From the NCBI RefSeq assembly GCF_014696675.1, contig NZ_JACJQN010000013.1, positions 62,001-126,000 of the forward strand: 64,000 bases of DNA, given 5' to 3'. Below are positions 42,648 through 51,556 of this stretch, one piece after another. The DNA comes from Phormidium tenue FACHB-1052 (lineage in GTDB: Bacteria; Cyanobacteriota; Cyanobacteriia; Phormidesmidales; Phormidesmidaceae). The first letter of the stretch is position 1. The number at the start of each line of letters is the position of its first letter. Under the pieces are notes generated by a model. The model was not told where the DNA came from. It did no database searches and saw only the letters and a program-made list of their open reading frames with translations. The translations under genes and the position numbers were made by a program.

Positions 42648-43034
42648 CTAAGCTGGCGAGACTTCAGTATCGGCCTCAGCAGCGGGGCTATCTGCCGTAG
42701 TTTCAGCAGCATCGCCTTCCGTAGCGTCACCTTCAGCAGCGGCGACGGTGTCTGCTGCAACGTCATCTGCTACCGTCTCTTCCGGCGCTGCTTCAGGCTC
42801 CTCGACCGCCTCAACCTTGGGCTTGGGTTTAGGACCGCGCATGAGAGCGGGAGGGACTGAGGGCTTGCGATCGCGATCGTCGCGATCGCGGCCTCGACCA
42901 CCGCCGCCACCCGAGCGCTTACCCTGACTCCTAGGGCGCTCCTCGCCCCCGCCGCCGCCGCCGTCTTGTTTCACTCCCACGGTAATAATTTTTTTCTTGG
43001 GCTTCTCAGGGGAAGCATCCGGCGTGTCTGACAT
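42648..43034 (-). CDS. Low-complexity charged protein (128 aa)
   Basis: The product has three parts. The first is a short N-terminus, MSDTPDASPEKPKKKIITVGVKQD. The second is a Gly/Arg/Asp-rich basic middle (GGGGRGRDRDDRDRK). The third is a long Ala/Glu/Asp/Thr acidic tail. It should be disordered. The middle resembles RGG-type nucleic-acid-binding tails. HIP1-type GCGATCGC overlaps encode parts of the basic region. I do not recognise a named family, but the N-terminal KKKIITVGVK is coding-like and the frame is clean. Function unknown. Confidence 0.55.
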   Translation of the reverse strand: MSDTPDASPEKPKKKIITVGVKQDGGGGGGEERPRSQGKRSGGGGGRGRDRDDRDRKPSVPPALMRGPKPKPKVEAVEEPEAAPEETVADDVAADTVAAAEGDATEGDAAETTADSPAAEADTEVSPA

Positions 43035-43234
43035 GACTTTACAGTAGTTAACGTCGTGGAGATCTTACCCCGAATCTGGCTCTGGCCCAATCTCGATCTA
43101 TCAGACAGCAGCGGCACTGTCTGATAATTCCATCGCCCACAAAAAAGCCCCCTTTTATAAACTGAGGCCGCCCAAGGCCTGATGGCTGGCTTCCTGAGGG
43201 GCTAAGGCAAAATTGCTAAGGCCTGGCTGAAAAG

Positions 43235-43411
43235 TCAATCGACGACCCGCAGTCTCCCCTGGCTAAGCGCTTCATAAACCCGATTGATCAAGGCGGCATC
43301 CTTGGGGCTTAGGTCACGCTGAGAAAACATGGCCATCAATTGCTGTTGGTCGTTTCGGGTTAGGCGACGGGCGGCAAACATTTGTTCGATGGTCTGCTCA
43401 AGGTTTGACAT
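43235..43411 (-). CDS. Small conserved-type cyanobacterial protein (58 aa)
   Basis: An ATG at 43411 opens a 58-codon frame ending in TGA at 43235. The sequence starts MSNLEQTIEQMFAARRLTR and continues NDQQQLMAMFSQ, LSPKDAALINRVYEAL and GRLRVVD, all amphipathic helices. I recall similar short proteins in many cyanobacteria without a known function. The neighbouring small genes also encode proteins of unknown role. Confidence 0.65.
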   Translation of the reverse strand: MSNLEQTIEQMFAARRLTRNDQQQLMAMFSQRDLSPKDAALINRVYEALSQGRLRVVD

Positions 43412-43712
43412 GGTAACGCACTCTGATTGGTCGAACCGTGGCTATTCCGGGGAATGCATAACACAACCTGAGTGTTACCCCCGAAAACTATAACGCTTTG
43501 TATAGTACCTCGATTTTACTGAGTGACCAGAGGGGCGGCATCGGCGGGATAACCTAGTTTCTTCATCAAGAGTTGTGCACCTGGGAGAGTACATGTCCGT
43601 ATTCTCACGGTCGGAGCCTGGCGATCGCTGAACGGGCTCCGCCACAGCACTGCTCTGAAATCAAGAGTTCACCGGGTATACTCGTGCCATAGGGGTATAG
43701 AGTCAACAGCTA
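43412..43712. other. 301-base spacer with a direct repeat and a possible RNA fold
   Basis: No gene is seen. ATCAAGAGTT occurs at 43565-43574 and again at 43660-43669, flanking 85 bases. Inside, CGGAGCC and GGCTCCG can pair around a HIP1 octamer. The arrangement could be a tiny insertion with target duplication or a structured RNA; both are weak. Confidence 0.4.
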
Positions 43713-44183
43713 ATGCAATACCTGGCGAAGGTTCAAAAAAAAGCATTTTTGGGTGGTGCAGAACTGCTGCTGCTGGCCGAACAGACCTCTGAATCGACCT
43801 GGGCGCTGCTGCCCTCAGAACGCATCGTCGAAACCACCCGCCTCCTCGCCTTTCAAGAAGGCAATCTGGTGCTGGTAGACCTCGACAACCTGAATCAGAT
43901 TGTAGCGGTGCAAGATGCTACCCCCTGGGTGCTCGGCTTAGTCGAGCACTATCTGGCCTATGGGGTCACCCCCGAAGCCCTAGAGCAAGAAATTGAGCGG
44001 GCCGAACGGTGGCGGCAGTCGCTAACCCTCAAGAGCCAAGAGGTCGATCGCCGCGCCCTCGAAACCGCTGCCCGCCGCGACGAAATTCAGGAGCTAGAGC
44101 GCAGCCTGAAGCAGGAACGCGAGGAATTAGAAACTCGCTGGCAGGCGTTGCAGCAGATGCAGGGGGAGGGGGGTGAGGAGTGA
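43713..44183 (+). CDS. Conserved cyanobacterial protein with C-terminal coiled coil
   Basis: 156 aa. The N-terminal 95 residues are a compact alpha/beta domain beginning MQYLAKVQKKAFLGGAELLLLA with ESTWALLPSERIVET and VAVQDATPWVLGLVEHYL. Residues 95-150 are a strongly charged heptad-rich helix (EALEQEIERAERWRQSL, RSLKQEREELETRWQALQQ), a coiled coil. I recall this as a conserved cyanobacterial protein of unknown function. No membrane segment. STRR-like repeats begin at its stop codon and the last codons (GEGGEE) are partly made of them. Confidence 0.65.
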   Translation: MQYLAKVQKKAFLGGAELLLLAEQTSESTWALLPSERIVETTRLLAFQEGNLVLVDLDNLNQIVAVQDATPWVLGLVEHYLAYGVTPEALEQEIERAERWRQSLTLKSQEVDRRALETAARRDEIQELERSLKQEREELETRWQALQQMQGEGGEE

Positions 44184-44335
44184 GGGGTGAGGGGTGAGGG
44201 GTGGATGGGTGGGGAGTGGATGGGTAGATGGGCGAATGAATTGTTTATCGCCCAAGTGCAAGTTCCCCACTCCCTACTCCCCACTCCCTACCCCCTACTC
44301 CTTACTCGCCTAACCCCCTACTCCCTACCCTCAGA
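44184..44335. repeat. STRR array: G-rich half followed by its C-rich counterpart
   Basis: About 50 bases of GGGTGAG/GGATGGG heptads are followed, after a 30-base non-repeat centre, by about 80 bases of CCCTACT/CCCCACT heptads on the same strand. The two halves are roughly complementary, so an RNA through the region could form a long hairpin. Heptanucleotide arrays of this kind are known in cyanobacteria. Confidence 0.7.
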
Positions 44336-44406
44336 CGCTTGCCTATGCCCCAACATCCTGATTGAATAGGGGCATTAAAAATGAAGTTTTATGACGGGAA
44401 GGCCCT

Positions 44407-45882
44407 ATGTATATCGTGCAGATTGCTTCGGAATGTGCCCCAGTTATTAAAGCCGGGGGGCTGGGCGACGTGGTTTACGGCCTTAGCCGTGAGCTAGAAA
44501 ACCGAGGCCACTGCGTCGAGATCATTCTGCCTAAGTACGACTGCATGCGGTACGACCACATCTGGGGGCTGCACGAGGCCTACAGCGATCTGGTGGTGCC
44601 CTGGTTTGGTACTGACATTCGCTGCGATGTGCTGTGCGGCTGGGTGCACGGTAGGCTCTGTTTCTTTATCGAGCCCAAGTCGTGGGAGATGTTCTTTAAC
44701 CGGGGCTGCTACTACGGCTGTGATGACGACCCCATGCGCTTTGCCTTCTTTAGCAAGGCGGCGATGGAGTTTTTGCTGCGCAGCAACAAGCGCCCCGATG
44801 TGATTCACTGCCACGACTGGCAGACCGGGCTGATTCCGGTGATGCTGTTTGAGATTTATAAGTACAACGGCATGGAGTTTCAGCGCACGCTGTACACCAT
44901 CCACAACTTCAAGCACCAGGGTTTTGGCGGCAACGAGATTTTGGCGGCGACGGGCCTCAATCGGCCCGAGTACTACTTTCAGCCTTACCGACTGCGCGAC
45001 GACTTTAACCCCTTTGCGATCAACTTTATGAAGGGGGGTATCACCTACGCCAACCACGTCAACACGGTGTCGCCCTACCACGCCTGGGAGGCCCAGCACA
45101 CTGACCAAGGCTTTGGTCTGGGGCACACGCTACACACCAATCAGCACAAGTTCTCAGGCATTCTCAACGGCATTGACCCAGAGGTCTGGAATCCGGAGAG
45201 CGATCGCTACATTCCCCACCACTACGGGCTGGCCACCTTCGAAGACAAGGCGCTAAATAAGAAGGAACTGCGCGATCGCCTACTCCTGAGCCAGAGCGAC
45301 AAACCCCTGGTAGCCTTCATTGGCCGTTTGGACGATCAAAAGGGCGTCCATCTCGTCCACCACGCCATGTACTACGCCCTAGAGCGGGGGGCGCAGTTTG
45401 TGCTGCTGGGCTCGGCTACCGAGAAGAGCATCAACGACTGGTTCTGGCACGAAAAACTCTTCCTCAACGACAACCCCGACGTGCACCTGGAGCTGAGCTT
45501 TAACGAAGAGCTGGCCCACCTGATCTACGCTGGGGCCGACATGATTGTGGTGCCCAGCAACTTTGAGCCCTGCGGCCTCACTCAGATGATCGGTCTGCGG
45601 TACGGCACTGTGCCCATTGTGCGCGGCGTGGGCGGCCTGGTGAATACCGTCTTTGACTGGGACTATGACACCCTGCATGGGCCGGAGGAGCGCAACGGCT
45701 TTGTCTTCTTCCAAAATGACACGGTGGCCCTTGAGTCGGCGATGAACCGCGCCTTTGACATTTGGAACCAGGAGCCTGAGATCTTCAAGCAAATTGCTCG
45801 GCAGGGGATGGCCTACGACTTTTCCTGGAATCATCCGGCTCAGGCCTACGTCGACCTGTACGAGTATGTGCGCCACAAGTAG
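44407..45882 (+). CDS. glgA: Glycogen synthase (ADP-glucose type)
   Basis: 491 aa, a GT5 glucosyltransferase. It starts MYIVQIASECAPVIKAGGLGDVV, containing the ADP-glucose-binding KxGGLGDV motif. HDWQTGLIPVML, IHNFKHQG and the C-terminal lobe with FIGRLDDQKGVHL and VPSNFEPCGLTQMIGLRYGTVPIVRGVGGL follow. It extends alpha-1,4-glucan chains from ADP-glucose. Cyanobacteria often have two isoforms; the short N-terminus and Cys-rich region near 75-105 (RCDVLCGWVHGRLC, RGCYYGCDDD) resemble the second isoform, GlgA2, from memory. It is preceded by STRR DNA and followed by a TPR gene. Confidence 0.93.
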   Translation: MYIVQIASECAPVIKAGGLGDVVYGLSRELENRGHCVEIILPKYDCMRYDHIWGLHEAYSDLVVPWFGTDIRCDVLCGWVHGRLCFFIEPKSWEMFFNRGCYYGCDDDPMRFAFFSKAAMEFLLRSNKRPDVIHCHDWQTGLIPVMLFEIYKYNGMEFQRTLYTIHNFKHQGFGGNEILAATGLNRPEYYFQPYRLRDDFNPFAINFMKGGITYANHVNTVSPYHAWEAQHTDQGFGLGHTLHTNQHKFSGILNGIDPEVWNPESDRYIPHHYGLATFEDKALNKKELRDRLLLSQSDKPLVAFIGRLDDQKGVHLVHHAMYYALERGAQFVLLGSATEKSINDWFWHEKLFLNDNPDVHLELSFNEELAHLIYAGADMIVVPSNFEPCGLTQMIGLRYGTVPIVRGVGGLVNTVFDWDYDTLHGPEERNGFVFFQNDTVALESAMNRAFDIWNQEPEIFKQIARQGMAYDFSWNHPAQAYVDLYEYVRHK

Positions 45883-46048
45883 CGTAAGATACAAAGCATC
45901 CCTGCGAGCAGCGCTGGTTTGACGGTTGCTTGATGGATGTAAAGCTGATGTGGGGCTACCCTGCTGACCTTAGCGATCGCCCCCATGAAATGGGCAAGCT
46001 TGGGGATAGGCCTACCATCCAGCACCCTAAACGGTGTCTGTTAAATGA

Positions 46049-46891
46049 ATGTCTGCCGGATCTGACGCCACCCTACCTAAGCTCACTCGCGCCAAGCTCC
46101 TCCGAGGTCAGGGGGACGCCCTCTATGCCATTGGTCGTCACAGCGAGGCTCTGTCGCGGTTTCAGGCCGTGCTCACCCTTGACGACACCGACTACGAGGT
46201 GTGGACGCTGCACGGCTTTTGCCTGGCTGCCCTGAAGCAGTTTGAGGCCTCAATCGAAAGCTTTAACCAGGCGATCGCCCACAATCCCGACTACGGCTTG
46301 GCCTGGCACGGCAAGGGGCACGCCCTGGCTAGACTCAGCCACTTTGAAGAAGCCGTTACCCACTTAGAGCGAGCGGTCAAGCTTAGCCCCAGCGACAACA
46401 AAGCCTGGTATAACCTCGGTACTGCCCAAAACCAGCTGCGTCGCTACTGCGATGCCGTCGTCAGCTTTGGGCACAGCCTCAAACTCAGCCCCCAAGACCA
46501 CCGGGCTCGCTATAACCAGGGAGTTGCTCTCTGCGGCCTGCACCGCTACGAAGAGGCCCTTCAAGCGCTGCACCAGGCCCTAGGCCAAAAGCCCGATGCC
46601 CACTACATTTGGAACCAGCAGGGTACGGTGCTGATTCAAATGGGGCGCTATAGCGAGGCCATTCAGAGTTTTGATATTTCCCTCAGTCACCAGACCCACA
46701 ACCCCAACGCCTGGTATGGCAAGGCCCGCGCCTATGCCATGGCCGGTGACCTAGAGCAAACCCTCAAAAACCTCTACCGCACCTTTGTCCTCAGCCCCTA
46801 CATGTATCGGGTAATGGTGCAAATTGACGCCCATTTCGACACCATGCGCCACCACCCTCGCTTTAAACAGCTCGTGGATGGAGCCCAGTAG
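46049..46891 (+). CDS. TPR-repeat protein (280 aa)
   Basis: Starting at an ATG at 46049, the protein is almost entirely tetratricopeptide repeats, six or seven of them. Examples are GDALYAIGRHSEALSRFQAVL, WTLHGFCLAALKQFEASI, WYNLGTAQNQLRRYCDAVVS and WNQQGTVLIQMGRYSEAI. There is no signal peptide or enzymatic domain. It should act as a protein-binding scaffold. It lies between glgA and guaD on the same strand, but 166 and 96 bases from them, so an operon is uncertain. Confidence 0.85.
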   Translation: MSAGSDATLPKLTRAKLLRGQGDALYAIGRHSEALSRFQAVLTLDDTDYEVWTLHGFCLAALKQFEASIESFNQAIAHNPDYGLAWHGKGHALARLSHFEEAVTHLERAVKLSPSDNKAWYNLGTAQNQLRRYCDAVVSFGHSLKLSPQDHRARYNQGVALCGLHRYEEALQALHQALGQKPDAHYIWNQQGTVLIQMGRYSEAIQSFDISLSHQTHNPNAWYGKARAYAMAGDLEQTLKNLYRTFVLSPYMYRVMVQIDAHFDTMRHHPRFKQLVDGAQ

Positions 46892-46987
46892 GCCCAGAAT
46901 AGTCAGCAGTGGCGTAATCCTGTACGCTTAGCGCCCTAGAACGGGGTGATATAGTGACCTGCGAATAACTACAGGACAGACAAGGCG

Positions 46988-48352
46988 ATGGGACAAACAC
47001 CGGCAACACCAGCCACTGGCGGCACGGTGGCCATTCGTGGAGCGCTGTTAGACTGCATAGCCGATCCCTTTTACGTCCCTGAAGCTCAGGCTATGCGGTA
47101 TATCCCCGATGGGCTGCTAGTGGTGCAGGATGGTCACATTGCAGCCCTAGGCCCCTACGAGGAGATATCCCCGACTCTAGGCGACATCCCCATCAGCAAC
47201 TACACCGGCAAGCTAATTACCCCCGGCTTTATCGACACCCACATCCATTACCCCCAAACGGGCATGATGGCCGCCTACGGCGAGCAGCTGTTGGAGTGGC
47301 TAAATCGCTACACCTTCCCGATCGAGGGCAAGTTTGCGGATGCGGCCTATGCTCGCACGGTGGCCGAGCTGTTTCTAGAGGAGCTGTTAAAAAATGGCAC
47401 CACCACGGCTCTGGTGTTTGCGGCGGTGTTTCCGGCCTCGGTGGATGCATTTTTTGAAGTTGCCGAAGACCGAAACCTGCGCATGATCAGCGGCAAGGTG
47501 ATGATGGATCGCAACGCCCCTGACTATCTTTGCGATACGGCTCAGTCCTCCTACGATGAGTCGAAGGCGCTGATTGAGAAATGGCATGGGCGGGGGCGAC
47601 TGCTCTACGCCGTCACCCCACGGTTTGCGGGCACCTCTAGCGAAGCCCAGCTAAAGCTGGCGGCCCAGCTGCTGGATGAGTTTCCCGATGTTTACCTGCA
47701 CACCCACCTGTCAGAAAATATTAGTGAGGTGGCCTGGATCCAGGAGATGTTTCCCCAGTATTCGGGCTACTTGGATGTGTATGACCAAACGGGGCTGGTA
47801 AGGGCGCGATCGCTGTTTGCCCACGGCGTGCAGCTCACCGATGCCGAATTTCAGCGGCTCTCTGAGGCCAAGGCGGCAATTTCCTTCTGCCCCACCTCTA
47901 ACCTGTTTCTTGGCAGCGGCCTGTTTCGCATTGAGCAGGCCAAGAACCCTGCATATCCGGTCAAAGTGGGCTTAGGCACCGATGTGGGGGCAGGCACCAG
48001 CTTTTCGATGCTGCAAACCACCAACGAGGCCTACAAGGTGGCCCAGCTTCGGGGGCAAAAGCTTTCGGCCTTTAAGGCACTGTTTCTCGCCACTCTAGGC
48101 GGAGCTAGAGCGCTGTGCCTGGAAGACAAGCTGGGCAGCTTTGACCCCGGCAAGGAGGCCGACTTTGTAGTGCTCGACCCCCAGGCGACGCCGCTGCTGG
48201 CGCTGCGCAATCCAACAGGAATTCCTACCACCCTGGAGGAACTGGCGGATGTGCTGTTTTCGCTGGTAATTATGGGGGGCGATCGCGCCGTCACCGCCAC
48301 TTACATCATGGGAGAGCTAGCCTACAGCTCAGAATCCCCCTGCACTCCTTGA
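46988..48352 (+). CDS. guaD: Guanine deaminase
   Basis: 454 aa amidohydrolase. The metal ligands are FIDTHIHYPQ near residue 82, the HTHLSEN strand near 238, FAHGVQL near 275 and the Asp of LGTDVGAGTSFSMLQ near 325. Those sequences, together with MAAYGEQLLEWLNRYTFPIEG, are the guanine deaminase signature. It converts guanine to xanthine and ammonia. The 3' end overlaps the end of kaiC by 31 bases on the other strand. A purine salvage role next to a nucleoside-type importer 10 kb away is possible but they are not linked in an operon. Confidence 0.92.
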   Translation: MGQTPATPATGGTVAIRGALLDCIADPFYVPEAQAMRYIPDGLLVVQDGHIAALGPYEEISPTLGDIPISNYTGKLITPGFIDTHIHYPQTGMMAAYGEQLLEWLNRYTFPIEGKFADAAYARTVAELFLEELLKNGTTTALVFAAVFPASVDAFFEVAEDRNLRMISGKVMMDRNAPDYLCDTAQSSYDESKALIEKWHGRGRLLYAVTPRFAGTSSEAQLKLAAQLLDEFPDVYLHTHLSENISEVAWIQEMFPQYSGYLDVYDQTGLVRARSLFAHGVQLTDAEFQRLSEAKAAISFCPTSNLFLGSGLFRIEQAKNPAYPVKVGLGTDVGAGTSFSMLQTTNEAYKVAQLRGQKLSAFKALFLATLGGARALCLEDKLGSFDPGKEADFVVLDPQATPLLALRNPTGIPTTLEELADVLFSLVIMGGDRAVTATYIMGELAYSSESPCTP

Positions 48353-49878
48353 ATAATCCGCGATAGCTCGCTCTTTTCATCCACCGCAATCCGGGTGGGC
48401 GAACCACTGATGATCCGCTCCAGGTTGCGGAAGGAGTCTTTAATATCTGGCCCCTGGCTGTTGATCGTGTACTCGCGAATGCCCTTGTCGTGCCACGAGC
48501 CACGCATCTTAAACACGTTGATCGCCCGCGACAGCTCGCCCCGCACCTCCACATATTGCAGCATCAAAATCGTGTCGGTAATGGTCGAAATGTGCGACTC
48601 GGTAATCGAGTGCAGCCCCATAAACTGCTCGGTGGTGTTGGTGAAAAAGCCCGTGATCTCCTCCTGCTTGGCAAAGCCGGTTACGCCAATTACAAACTGC
48701 CGGAAGGAGTTGTTGCTGACGCCGCGATCGAGGGCCGAGAGCGAGTCGATCGCCACCCGAGACGGCTTAAACTGCGAAATCTCGGTTTTGATAATTTGCA
48801 GATGGTCTTCTAAGCCCGCCGACTCGGGGTAGGCGCAGATGATCTTCAAGAGCCCCTGCTCCTCCATCGCCTCAAAATCGACCCCCCAGGAGTAGGCGTT
48901 GCGGGAGAGCTGGGCGCGCGACTCTTCGTAGGCAAACAAAATCGCTCGTTCGCCGCTCTTGCAGCCGTCCACCAAAAACTTGCTGACCAGCAGGGTCTTG
49001 CCCGTACCCGTGGCTCCGGTGGCGAGAATAATCGAATCTTTGAAGAAGCCGCCGCCGCACATTTCGTCTAGCGTCGGCACCCCCGACGACACCCGCGTGT
49101 TAGACGATCGCTGGGTCAGCTGCATCGCCCCCAGCGGGAAGATATTGATGCCGCCGTTGGTGATGGTAAACGGGTACTCCCCCTTCATGTGGGTAGTGCC
49201 CCGCAGCTTGAGAATCTCCATGGTGCGGCGGCGGCGCTCCCCCTCCAGGGCGTTGCGCACAATCACCACATTGTCTGAGACAAACTCCTCAACGCCAAAG
49301 CGGGCCACCGGGCCATACTCATCCAGACGCTCGGTGGTCATCACCGTAGTCACGCCCATCAGCTTCAGACGGGCCACCAGGCGGAAGATTTCCCGCCGCA
49401 CCACCGAGGCCGCATCATACTGCTGAAACACCGCCGTCACCGAGTCGATCGAGACCCGCCGCGCCTTGTATTTACGGATGGCGTACTGAATGCGCTCAAT
49501 CAGCGCCGACAGGTCAAAGTTGCCCACCACGTCCTGGCCTTCGGGGTCGGGGGAGGCGTCAAGAATAAACAGCTTGCCGTCGTCCACGAGGCGCTGCAAG
49601 TCCCAGCCAAAGCTGTAGGCGTTTTGAATGATGTCTTCGGGCGATTCTTCGAAGGTGACAAATACCCCCGGCTCGTCAAACTCGGTGATGCCGTTGTAGA
49701 TAAACTGCACCGCAAACAGGGTCTTGCCGGTACCCGAGGTGCCACTTACCAGGGTCGAGCGCCCCGCCGGCATGCCCCCGTGACTGATGTCATCGAAACC
49801 TTCAATCAGAGTACGAATTTTTCGTACCCCAGCCGGGTGGGCGGAGGGCTGCAAATCAGTTTGGTCAGAATCTGTCAT
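48322..49878 (-). CDS. kaiC: Circadian clock protein KaiC
   Basis: 518 aa, two RecA-like domains. CI has Walker A GTSGTGKT (46-53) and the catalytic E77/E78. CII has GATGTGKT (288-295), E318/E319 and the phosphorylation sites S431 and T432 in ESHISTITDT. Numbering equals that of S. elongatus KaiC. The conserved RGSWHDKGIREY and a short C-terminal tail (A-loop/KaiA-binding region, DSFRNLERIISG) complete the protein. KaiC's daily phosphorylation cycle is the clock core. It is downstream of kaiB by 218 bases, long enough for a separate promoter. Its 3' end overlaps guaD tail to tail. Confidence 0.98.
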   Translation of the reverse strand: MTDSDQTDLQPSAHPAGVRKIRTLIEGFDDISHGGMPAGRSTLVSGTSGTGKTLFAVQFIYNGITEFDEPGVFVTFEESPEDIIQNAYSFGWDLQRLVDDGKLFILDASPDPEGQDVVGNFDLSALIERIQYAIRKYKARRVSIDSVTAVFQQYDAASVVRREIFRLVARLKLMGVTTVMTTERLDEYGPVARFGVEEFVSDNVVIVRNALEGERRRRTMEILKLRGTTHMKGEYPFTITNGGINIFPLGAMQLTQRSSNTRVSSGVPTLDEMCGGGFFKDSIILATGATGTGKTLLVSKFLVDGCKSGERAILFAYEESRAQLSRNAYSWGVDFEAMEEQGLLKIICAYPESAGLEDHLQIIKTEISQFKPSRVAIDSLSALDRGVSNNSFRQFVIGVTGFAKQEEITGFFTNTTEQFMGLHSITESHISTITDTILMLQYVEVRGELSRAINVFKMRGSWHDKGIREYTINSQGPDIKDSFRNLERIISGSPTRIAVDEKSELSRIIQGVQGDSEL

Positions 49879-50096
49879 GGGAGATCGATAACGTCATGGG
49901 CAAAAAACTGCCCTTAATAAATTAGCAGGACATCTTACTGAGGATTAAGCATACCCCGAACCAGTTGCCCTACCGGATTTAAGCGAGTTGGGCACCAAAA
50001 ATTTAGAATTACCTCACGGGTCGCCGGGGGCGGAGCACAGATAGTGATGTCTCCCAACTGCTGACAAAGGCTAGAGCCATCGGTCGAGGTGTGGTG

Positions 50097-50411
50097 CTAG
50101 CCATAGATGTCGTCTTCGCGCAGCTCATCGTAGAGCAGGTCGAGGCCAATCAGCACGCGCTCGCGATCCGACAGGTCGCCAATAATTTTGCGCACGGGCG
50201 GCGGCAGAATCTTGGCCAGGGTAGGGGTGGCCAAGATTTTGTCTTCCTCGGCTAGCTGAGGATTTTTCAGCACGTCGATCACCTTGAGGGCATAGACGCC
50301 CTGAAATTCTTCTTCCAGGATATTGTTGAGGGTTTTGAGGGCGCGAATGGAGTTGGGGGTATTGCCCGCGACGTAAAGCTTAAGGATGTAGGTCTTTTTG
50401 ATGGAGCTCAT
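50097..50411 (-). CDS. kaiB: Circadian clock protein KaiB
   Basis: The ATG at 50411, with AGAGGG upstream, gives 104 aa, the family size; a longer frame was rejected. The sequence [24 protein letters not shown] and [23 protein letters not shown] is nearly canonical. The acidic C-terminus [12 protein letters not shown] is typical. KaiB switches fold to bind phosphorylated KaiC at night and then sequesters KaiA. It lies 71 bases after the kaiA stop and 218 bases before kaiC. Confidence 0.98.
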   Translation of the reverse strand: MSSIKKTYILKLYVAGNTPNSIRALKTLNNILEEEFQGVYALKVIDVLKNPQLAEEDKILATPTLAKILPPPVRKIIGDLSDRERVLIGLDLLYDELREDDIYG

Positions 50412-50482
50412 AGAACCCTCTGGGCTAAGCAGGAACAAGCATGATTGTATCGAGAGATTTTGGGGCAAGGACGGCGATCGCC

Positions 50483-51364
50483 CTAGGGTTCACGGGGGAT
50501 CGATCGCCGGTACATTTCGCACAGGTGGGCAATGACGTCGATCAGGGTGAGGCGATAGTCCAGCAAGATCTCCTCACTGCGCCCCTCTAGTTTGAGCTGT
50601 TTTGAGAAGTGATCCATTAGCTCCATATGAATTTCAACAATCTGAGCCACAGAAATATCGGCCATGAACGCCTGATCGACAAAGTCGTCGATTAGCTGAT
50701 TGAGGTTGATTTTTGCATCCTTGGCAAAATAGCCCAAGACAATCGTGCGATAGTCGGTCTTGAGCTGACCCAAAAACGCCGCACGGTCATCGGGGCTCAT
50801 GTGGCGCAAAAAAGAGCTGGAGCTGCGTTTGTAATAGACGCCTAGGTAGCCTAATCGAGCTTTAAGTTTTTCTGTCAGGCGACGTTGCTGGGCGCTGAGA
50901 CTGTTAGAGAGACTGTCAGCATTGGCGGCGGCAGTTGGGGATGAAGCCTTAGGATTTGGCAGCCGTAAAAATCCCTCGATAGCGTTTTGAATGACTTGGT
51001 CAAGCTGGGGCAAGGCATCGACAGCGCGGTGCACTAGGGCTCCGGGGTAGGGTTCAGGCCCAATAATGGGTACCGCGTTAGTCTCAAGCGATGGGTCAGT
51101 GGTAGAGTTTGGCAGGTCGATTAGCACCACCACCGGCAGCATCAGTCCGAGCTGCATCAAGGCGGGACGCAGAGCCTGTCGCCAAACCTCGTCATCGACT
51201 ACCAAGCAATCGGGTAGATCGGGGCGACTCTGGAGCCAGTCAAGGGCATCGCCAAGCACAGCCGTTTGATGCACTGCGTAGCGGCTAGGATCCAGATCTA
51301 ACTCGGGATTTTGCTTGACCTGATCACCGTGGGTCAGGATACAAATTTGAAGAGGAGCAACCAA
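50483..51364 (-). CDS. kaiA: Circadian clock protein KaiA (full length, non-ATG start)
   Basis: No ATG exists near the expected N-terminus. A TTG at 51364 gives [14 protein letters not shown], which aligns with the S. elongatus start, so I use it (293 aa); a TTG at 51421 would add 19 residues. The N-terminal pseudo-receiver (to about 135) has [13 protein letters not shown] and [12 protein letters not shown] but no normal phospho-acceptor site. The C-terminal domain, [20 protein letters not shown] to [18 protein letters not shown], is highly conserved and dimerises and pulls on the KaiC A-loops. It is a long KaiA, not the truncated form of some filamentous cyanobacteria. Confidence 0.93.
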   Translation of the reverse strand: MVAPLQICILTHGDQVKQNPELDLDPSRYAVHQTAVLGDALDWLQSRPDLPDCLVVDDEVWRQALRPALMQLGLMLPVVVLIDLPNSTTDPSLETNAVPIIGPEPYPGALVHRAVDALPQLDQVIQNAIEGFLRLPNPKASSPTAAANADSLSNSLSAQQRRLTEKLKARLGYLGVYYKRSSSSFLRHMSPDDRAAFLGQLKTDYRTIVLGYFAKDAKINLNQLIDDFVDQAFMADISVAQIVEIHMELMDHFSKQLKLEGRSEEILLDYRLTLIDVIAHLCEMYRRSIPREP

Positions 51365-51556
51365 GGGGCGACAGGGGTAAGCGGAATATGAATGAGGCCT
51401 TGGACAACGTTCAGGGCACAACAGCCAGAGGCTATCTGGGCCAGAACGGATGACACCGGCCTAGGAGATATCAGGATATTGTCAATTGTAAAGGGTGGTT
51501 GCCAGAATACGGTCTGCCCCTTAAACCTGGAAGCAAACCCCTTGGGGAATAAGCCC

